DNA from: Acanthaster planci
Taxonomy: Eukaryota > Echinodermata > Asteroidea > Valvatida > Acanthasteridae
Assembly (NCBI RefSeq): GCF_001949145.1
Contig: NW_019091750.1
Span: 9,714 to 42,782, forward strand
Reading direction: 5' to 3'
DNA length: 33,069 nucleotides
Below the pieces are notes generated by a model. The model worked only from the letters and a program-made list of their open reading frames with translations. It was not told the DNA's origin and made no database searches. Positions 26,393 to 33,069 of this stretch are shown here, piece after piece (position 1 is the stretch's first letter; the number at the start of each line of letters is the position of its first letter). Position numbers and translations under genes: made by a program.

Positions 26393-27553
26393 GTTGACCT
26401 CCCCGCCGACAAGGGCCGTGCCAGCGTGATCCTCGACGCCCACACATACCGGGACAAGATGGGTGAGCTCATCTCCACGGGCCCTTACCGGAAATTGGCT
26501 AAGGACCCCACCGACCGGCTGTGCAGGAAGATCACGGCCCAGCTTCTCGTCAAGTCCGGAAATCTTGACGACGCCACCTACCGGAAGTTACGTCCCACAA
26601 GCAAACAGCCTCCCCGGATGTACGGTCTACCCAAGATCCACAAGCCGGGGACTGCCTTGAGACCCATCGTCTCGTGCGTAAGTTCCTTTGCCTACAACCT
26701 CTCCAAGCATCTAGCCGGGATCTTGTCACCGCTAACCGGTAACACACCAAACACCGTGCCCAACTCCATAGCTTTCGCAGAGTTCCTCCGCGCGCAGCAT
26801 ATCAGCAGCCATGAGGTGTTGATCTCTTTCGACGTCGTGTCTTTGTTTACCAACGTCCCCATAGACGGCGCTTGCTGTGTGGCCCTTCGTCGCCTGGAGG
26901 AAGACCCTGAGTTGCCTGATCGGACATCGCTCTCCCCTGCTGAAATCGTCTCCCTGTTAGAGTTTGTCCTGCGTTCCACGTATTTCCTATACGATGGATC
27001 GTGCTACGAACAGACAGACGGAGCAGCTATGGGTAGTCCGGTATCAGCAGTTATTGCCAATCTGTACATGGAATCGTTCGAGGAGGAAGCCCTGCAGAGT
27101 TGCCCACCCGACTGCTGTCCTACCCTGTGGAAACGGTACGTCGATGACACCTTTGTTATTGCACCACGGGATCAAGTCAGCCCTCTGCTCGACCACCTGA
27201 ACAGTCTCAAGCCCAGCATCCAGTTCACCATCGAGAATGAGCAAGACAACAGCATTGCATTCCTGGACACCATGGTCCACAGGAAACCCGATGGCAGCCT
27301 GACCAGCACCGTGTATCGCAAGCCTACCCACACCGACCAGTATCTGGCCTTTGACTCACACCACCCAGTGTCCGTCAAGAGGGGCGTGGCTAAGTGCCTA
27401 CATGACCGCGACTCACGCCTAGTCACCAGACCGCACCACACAGCCGCCGAGAGACGCCGGATCACCGCTGCCCTCACGGCGAACGGATATCCAGCGTTCT
27501 TCATCCGGCAGTCATCGAGACCCAAGACCAGCACCGAAGTGGAGCGACCGTAG
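26390..27553 (+). pseudogene. Penelope-like reverse transcriptase
   Basis: 387 open codons starting at the inversion junction (VDLPADKGRASVILD, the family's first RT block). Further blocks: PRMYGLPKIHKPGTALRPIV (about 26614-26673), SFDVVSLFTNVPID (about 26826-26867, first catalytic Asp), TDGAAMGSPVSAVIANLYM (about 27013-27069), the palm core YVDDTFVI (about 27139-27162) and FLDTMVHRKPDGSL with YRKPTHTDQYL (about 27261-27348). All RT catalytic residues are present. TAG at 27551-27553 ends the frame, but family sequence goes on in the same frame. The enzyme would reverse-transcribe element RNA from a target-DNA 3' end; Penelope RTs are related to telomerase. Confidence 0.9.
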
Positions 27554-27778
27554 TACAAGGCTTTCACCGTTCTTCCCTTTGTGGACGGTATCTCCAGACG
27601 GCTGAAGAGGATCCTGGAGGACCACGGCGTCCGCACCGTGTTCCGATCATCCACCACCTTGAGGAACCAACTCGTGCGTCCTAAGGATCCCATCCCACCC
27701 GGAAGACGTGGAGGTGGTCTACAGGATACCATGCGGTGACTGTGGCAAGGTGTACATCGGCGAAACTGGCAGACGCGT
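27554..27778 (+). pseudogene. Penelope GIY-YIG endonuclease, truncated
   Basis: After the TAG the frame continues with AFTVLPFVDGISRRLKRILE, the linker in front of the nuclease. A one-base shift near 27705 then leads to VVYRIPCGDCGKVYIGETGR (about 27715-27774). This contains the VYxI and VYIGET strands that correspond to the GIY and YIG motifs, with a CxxC pair as in Penelope nucleases. The catalytic Arg/Glu helices further on are absent because the sequence turns into satellite DNA. The nuclease would nick the target. Confidence 0.85.
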
Positions 27779-30700
27779 AAATCTGTCATTCTCTGCACTA
27801 CACAGGTTCTGTTCCTCTGCAAAGAGTTCAATATATTCGATCTTACAGCAGCTACAAATTTTCCAGATCTAACGATTCTGGTGTCATTTGAAAGGACATA
27901 TGCTCTTCAATCGATTGATGCCAATTTCATATCCATATTTGCTTTGTTTTGGGAAATATTTGGAAAAGAAAGCGCTAATCGGTGTGCAACTCGTTGAATT
28001 TTTTTGGGTAAATCTGACTTTCTGTGCCCTACACGGGTTCTGTTCCTGCTCAAAAAAGCTTCCATATATTCAATCTTACAGGATCTACAAATTTTCCAGA
28101 TATGAGAATCGTTGTGTGATCTGAAAGGGCAGATGCTCCTCTATCGATTGATCCAAGTTTCATATCCATATTTGCTTTACTTTTGGGAATATCTTCAAAA
28201 GAAAGCGCGAGTTTGTGTGCAACGGCATGAATTTTTTTTGCGTAAATCTGACTTTCTCTGCACTACACAGGTTCTGTAATCGCGGAAAGAAGGCTCGACA
28301 TATTCGATCTTACACGATCTACATATTATCCAGTTCTGACAATCGTGGTGTCATCTGAAAGGGCAGATGCTCCTCTATCGATTTATGCAAGTTTCATATC
28401 CATATTTGCTTTGTTTTCGCACTACACGGGTTGTTTTCCCGCTCAAGAAAGCTTCCATATATTCTGTCTGCAAATTTTCCAGATCTGCGAATTCTTGTGT
28501 CATCTGAAAGGACACATGCTCCTTTATCGATTGATGCCAGTTTCATATCCATATTTGCTTTGCTTTCGGAAACGTCTGCAAAAGAAATCGCGAGTTCGAA
28601 AGAAAGCTTGCATATATTCAATCACGATCTACACATTTTTCATATCTTAGAATCGTTGTGTCATCTGTGAGGACACATGCTCCTCTATCGACTGATGCAT
28701 GTTTCATATCCATATTTGCTTTACTTACGGAAATATCTGCAAAAGAAAGCGCGAGTTCGTGTTCAACGGCATGAGGTTTTTTGCTTAAATCTGACTTTTT
28801 AGGCACTACACGTGTTGTTTTCCCGCTCAAAGAAGGATCTGACAGCATCTACAAATTTTCCAGGTATGACAATCCCGGTGTCATCTAAAAGGACATATGC
28901 TCTTCTATCGGTTGATGCAAGTTTCATATCCATATTTGCATTAGTTATTGTAGGATATGAAGAGAAAGCGCATGTTCGTGTGCAACTCGTTGAATTTGTT
29001 AACGTAAATTTGACTTTTTCTGCATTACATGGGTTTGTTCATCTGCAAAGGAGGTTCCATATATTCGATCTTAAAGGATCTACACAATATCCAGTTCTGA
29101 CAATCATGTCATCTGAAAGGACACGTTCTCCTTTATCAATTTATGCAAGTTTCATATCTAAATTTGCTTTACTTTCAGAAATTTCTGCAAAAGAAAGCGC
29201 GAGTTCGTGTGCAACGGCATGAGTTTTTTTTGCGTACATCTGACTTTCTCCCACTCCATGGGTTCTGTTACTCTTCCAAAGGAGGTTCCGTACATTCGAT
29301 CTTAAGGGATCTACACATGATCCGGTTCTGACAATCGTGGGGTCATCTGAAAGGGCAGATGCTCCTCTATCGATTGATGCACGTTTCATTTCCATATTTG
29401 CTTTGTTTTCGGAAAAGAAAGAACAAATTCGTGTGCAATGCTTGTTTTTTGGCTTAAATCTGTCTTTCTCTCCACTGCACGGGTTGTTTTAGCGCTCAAA
29501 GAAAGTTCCATATATTCGATCTTACAGCATCTTCAAATTTTCGAGCTCTGTCAATCCTGGTGTTATCTGAAATGACACATGCTCCTCTATTTTCTGCGCT
29601 ACACCCGGTCATGTTGTCGCACAGAAAATGCTTCATATATTCAAGCAGAAAAGATCTAAAATGTACTTAAATCTTGCAATCTTGGTGTCATTTGAAAAAA
29701 CACATGGCCCTCTACCCATTCATATAAGTTTCATATCCATATTTGCAATAGTTAGGGAAATATCTGCAAAAGGAATTGCGAATTCTTGTCTGACTGCCTC
29801 CTTTTTGCGGAATTCTAGCTTTGTCTGCGCTATTCCGGGTCTTGTTGTCGCACAGAGAATGCTTCATATAATCGAGCAGAAAAGACAAGACTTTCTATTC
29901 ATATAAGTTTCATATCCATATTTGCAGTAGTTACGGGAAAGATGTGTAAAAGGAAGTGGGGGTTCTCGTCCGACTTCCTCCTATTTTTGTGGAATTCTGG
30001 CTTTGTCTGCGCTATTCCGGTAGTGTACTCGCCCAATGAATGCTTTATATTGTAACGCAATGCATAGCCCACTGGTGCGCTTTCAAGCGTTTGTTGCTTA
30101 GCAACGTTGTGCGCGCTGGCGTGTATATAAGCGACCGCGTGCTAAGAGTCGCTCTCTTCCCGCTGCGACAGTCACCGTGTTGAGTTGGAAAATAACTTCC
30201 TGCTGCAGCTGCCACCAAGTGCGGTGAGGGGTTCTGATCAGAGATAAAGTGTACTTTTTAATCGTCCTGTCAATTACATTTATTTAAGTAGTCGCAGTAG
30301 GGGAGCCTCACAATTTGTGTGAGCTTGATTTGTGATTGTTAATAAATCCTGGCACCTATAATTTTGTGATCAGTGAATAGTCCCGCACGTAGGTGAAGCA
30401 CTGTGCGCCTATAGGAGAATAAAGCATCAAAGCAAAGGGTAGGCACAAACTGGTGTCCGCCCCCCCATTTCTTCCCCGGTGGTCCCCCGTCTGTTAGTCC
30501 CGTGTGGTGCAAGGGTGTGTGAGTGTGTTTTGGCAGTGCTGAGCTACGGGCCTGGCGGTAGACTTCCGCCAAAACGGATCTGCGTCTCGGGCCGTGGAGG
30601 TCAGGCCGCTCACCGCTATCGGTCGAGACCGACCCTGGCAGTCGTCAGAGGCTAGTACCGCTACAATATATTCAAGCATAAACGGTCTCAAAATTATCTA

Positions 30701-32813
30701 AATCTTGCAATCTTGGTGTCACCTGAGAGGGCAGATGTTCTTCTATATATTCATATAAGTTTCATATCCATATTTGCAGTAGTTAGGTTAGGGAAATATC
30801 TGGAAAACGAAGTGCGGGTTCTTGTCTGACTGCTTTATACTTTTGCGTAATTCTGACTTGTGATTATTGCAGGCCATGTTGTCGCACAGACAATGCTTAA
30901 TATACTAGAGCAGAAATGATCTAAAAAGTAATTACATCTTGCCATATTGGTTTCATCGTAAAGTGCACATGTTCCACTATCTATTCATATAAATTTCATA
31001 TCCATATCTGTATTGGTTAGTCAAATATCTGCAAAGAAAGTGCGAGTTCTCGTCCAACTGCCTCTTTTTTTGCGGAATTCTGGCTTTGTCTGCGCTATTC
31101 CGGGTCTTGTTGTCGTACAGAGAATGCTTCATATATTCGAGCATAGACGGTGTCAAAATTATCTAAATCTTGCAATCTAGGTGTCATCTGAAAGGTTAGG
31201 TGGTCCTCTATTTGTTCATGTAAATTTCATATCCACATTTGAGGTAGTTAGGGAAATATCTGCAAAAGGAAGTGCGAGTTCTTGTCTGACTGCTTAATAT
31301 ATTTGCGTAATGCTGACTTTACACTATTGCAGGTCTTGTTATCGCACAGAAAATGCTTCATACATTCGACCAGAAAAGATCTAAAAATTATCTAAATCTT
31401 GCAATCTTGGTGTCATCTGAAAGGGCAGGTGTTCTTCTATTTATCAATGTAAGTTTCTGCAAAAGGAAGTGCGAGTTCTTGTCTGACTGCTTTATATTTT
31501 TGCGTAATTCTGACTTTATGCTATTGCGGGTCTTGTTGTCGCCCAGAGCATTCTTGATATATTCGAGCAGAAAAGATCTAAAAATTATCTAAATCTTCCA
31601 ATCTTGGTGTCAGCTTAAAGTCCACATGTTTCTCTAACTATTCATNCTTTTTCTCACTGCTTCATATTTTACCTTAATTCCGACTTGACGCTATTGAAGG
31701 TCTTGTTGTTGCACAGACAATGCTTTATATATTCGAGCAGAAAATATCTAAAAAATATCGAAATCTTCCAATCTTGGTGTCACCTTAATGTGCACATGAT
31801 TTTCTATTTATTCATATAAGTTTCAAATCCATATTTGCAGTAGTTAGCGCAATATCTGTAAAAGGATGTACGAGCTTTGTCCCACTGCCTCCTATTTTTG
31901 CAGAATTCTTCCTTTGTCTGCGCTCTTCTTGTAGTGTTTCGGACCAGAGAATGCTTCATATATTCGAGCATGAACGGTCTCAAAATTATCTAAACCTTGC
32001 AATCTTGGTGTGATCTGAAAGGGCAGATATTCGTCTATCAATTCATATAAATTCCATATCCATATTTGCAGTAGTTAGGGAAATATCTCCCAAACTAAGT
32101 GCGAGTTCTTGTCCAACTGCTTGATATTGTTGCGTATTTCTGACTTTGTGGTACACACGGTCCTGGTGTAGCGCAGAGTATGCTTCATATATTCCAGCAT
32201 AAACGGTCTCCAAATTTTCTAATTCTTGCAATCTGGGTGTCATCTGAAAGGGCGGATGCTCCTCTGTCTATTCATGTATGTTTCATATCCATATTTGCAG
32301 TAGTTAGGGAAATATCTAAAAAAGTAAGACCAAGTTCTTGTCTGATTCCTTTATATTTTTGCGTGATTCTGACTTTACGCTATTGGTCCTGTTTGAGCAC
32401 AGAGAATGCTTCCTATATTCGAGCAGAAAAGATCTAAAAAGTACCTAAATCTTCCCATCATGGTGTCTTCTCAAAGTGTACATGTTACTCTATCTATTCA
32501 TATAAGTTTCATATCCATATTTGCTGTAGGTAGGGAAATGTCTGCAAAAGGAAGTGCAAGTTCGTGTCCAACTGCCTCGTATTTTTTCGTAAATCTTTTT
32601 TGTCTGCGTTCTTCCGGTAGTGTTTCCGCCCAGAGAATGCTTCATACATTGGAGCAAAAATGGTCTCAAAATTATCTAAATCTTGCAATATTGGTGTCAT
32701 CTAAAAGGGCATATGTTCCTCTATCAATTCATATAATTTTCATATCCAAATTTGGAGTAATTAGGGAAATATTTGCAAAAGGAAGTGCGAGTTCTTGTCT
32801 GACTGCTTGATAT
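27775..32813 (+). repeat. About 230-bp degenerate satellite array
   Basis: Each unit carries the box CATATCCATATTTGC. I find it, with few changes, at 27928, 28161, 28395, 28544, 28705, 28925, 29153, 29387, 29732, 29911, 30763, 30997, 31228, 31824, 32055, 32284, 32510 and 32741. The commonest spacing is 226-234 bp; shorter or longer steps mark internal deletions or duplications. Other unit landmarks are TGGTGTCATCTGAAAGGGCA, TTCATATATTCGAGCA and GCGAGTTC. Two subfamilies occupy the left (to about 29,600) and right parts, differing in the part after the box (GCTTTGTTTT versus GCAGTAGTTAGGGAAATATC). One N lies at 31646. Short ORFs recur in units because 231 and 234 are multiples of three; I do not consider them genes. 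Confidence 0.9.
30051..30665 (+). mobile_element. Solo LTR inserted in the satellite
   Basis: 615 bp beginning TGTAACGC and ending CGCTACA, flanked by ATAT at 30047-30050 and 30666-30669. Taking out the LTR and one ATAT makes the satellite spacing across it 233 bp, the normal unit length. It carries promoter and 3'-end signals for the + strand: TATATAAGC near 30123, and AATAAA near 30340 and 30418. No gag or pol is present, so it is a recombination remnant of an LTR retrotransposon; the 4-bp duplication fits Ty3-type or related elements. The LTR is much richer in GC than the satellite. Confidence 0.85.
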
Positions 32814-33069
32814 TGTAACGAAACAGGGGTAGGCATGAATGCCAGTCTAAGTCATGAATTATTAAGCATTGCGTTGACCAATCAGCGTTGCGTAGAGCAC
32901 TAGGTCTGGGCGCTTGCGGCGTGCTTAGATAGAGCGCGCACAATCAGTTTGTGGGTTTCGCTGCTGGGTCGCAGAGTGGCAGGATCGTGGAGGCGAGGAC
33001 GCTTTCTACAGTTCTGTGCTGTGACTGTGCGAGGTACATGTATAGTGTGGACGTTGCACCGGGGGCGCT
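32814..33069 (+). mobile_element. Probable second LTR, cut by window end
   Basis: The satellite stops at TTGATAT and is followed by TGTAACGAAACAGG. The first seven bases (TGTAACG) equal the start of the solo LTR at 30051, and the insertion point is again just after ATAT or ATATT. A CCAAT box (GACCAATCAG, about 32877), a TATA-like TTAGATAGAG and G+C-rich sequence follow, as in an LTR promoter. Beyond the first bases the two LTRs diverge, so they would be distinct families or old relatives. Only 256 bp are visible. Confidence 0.5.

Larger units (their letters stand above)
26069..27778. mobile_element. Penelope-like retroelement, 5'-inverted and 3'-truncated
   Basis: The + strand part (26388-27778) encodes a Penelope-type RT followed by the start of a GIY-YIG endonuclease. 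The N-terminal portion of the same protein lies on the opposite strand (26069-26387), so the 5' end of the copy is inverted head-to-head. That structure is well known for LINEs (twin priming) and occurs in Penelope insertions. GC-rich codons contrast with the AT-rich surroundings, and one nonsense codon plus one shift in about 1.4 kb of + strand coding sequence indicate a much younger insertion than the DIRS or Polinton copies. The right end is cut inside GIY-YIG where the satellite begins. Confidence 0.85.

Noticed and set aside
26157-26429. 90-codon + strand ORF before the Penelope RT
   Set aside because: It is the antisense shadow of the inverted Penelope N-terminus, which matches the family on the - strand.
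27172-27831. 219-codon - strand ORF
   Set aside because: Shadow of the RT and GIY-YIG coding sequence; no independent motif.
28345-32810. Many 60-134-codon ORFs in the satellite as a repeated protein
   Set aside because: They occur on both strands, arise because common unit lengths are multiples of three, and break wherever a unit is indel-shifted. No start signal or domain is kept.

Overview
The window looks like intergenic, transposon-rich DNA from a marine invertebrate animal. Nearly everything recognisable is an animal transposable element or a satellite, and I see no intact host gene. Scattered TACATGTA-type and AGGCCT-type palindromes, a foldback element built of short tandem repeats and a sea-urchin-style histone 3' stem-loop make an echinoderm or another deuterostome invertebrate my best guess. 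That guess is weak, and the assembly carries single N bases at 10556 and 31646.

Layout. (1) 1-1293: no gene seen. (2) 1294-6329: a decayed DIRS-like tyrosine-recombinase retrotransposon with gag, reverse transcriptase, RNase H and tyrosine recombinase in broken frames. It has split direct repeats, with a joined-end segment sitting inside gag. (3) 6330-13474: AT-rich non-coding DNA with small dispersed repeats. (4) 13475-24653: an 11.2-kb Maverick/Polinton (virus-like DNA transposon) with about 285-bp terminal inverted repeats and a 5-bp (possibly 6-bp) target duplication. (5) 24654-26068: no gene seen. (6) 26069-27778: a Penelope-like retroelement with its 5' part inverted and its GIY-YIG endonuclease cut short. 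(7) 27775-32813: an array of about 20 degenerate ~230-bp satellite units, split by a 615-bp solo LTR. (8) 32814-33069: the start of what is probably a second LTR, cut by the window end.

The Polinton is the main item. On the + strand are the remains of protein-primed DNA polymerase B, a short coiled-coil/membrane protein, the front half of a probable major capsid protein and several conserved small virion-type ORFs. On the - strand are the integrase, a hydrophobic-tailed protein and, in the right half, a run of accessory genes: a TFIIB-like zinc-ribbon protein, a roughly 250-residue ORF, a CxxC-repeat protein and, against the right TIR, a small protein resembling RNA polymerase subunit RPB6. 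Perfect or near-perfect hairpins sit directly after gene ends (18869, 20804, 22695), and AT-rich boxes precede most starts. Together these suggest a virus-like transcription programme with its own accessory factors. Most frames contain stops, frameshifts or deletions, so this copy is dead. I see no packaging ATPase or maturation protease.

The integrase gene is split by an 831-bp foldback element. Its arms are inverted arrays of a 16-bp repeat, and its interior holds a 75-codon ORF followed by two histone-type 3' stem-loops. Several layers of insertion are therefore readable: Polinton, then decay, with the foldback element going into it; and satellite, then LTRs going into it.
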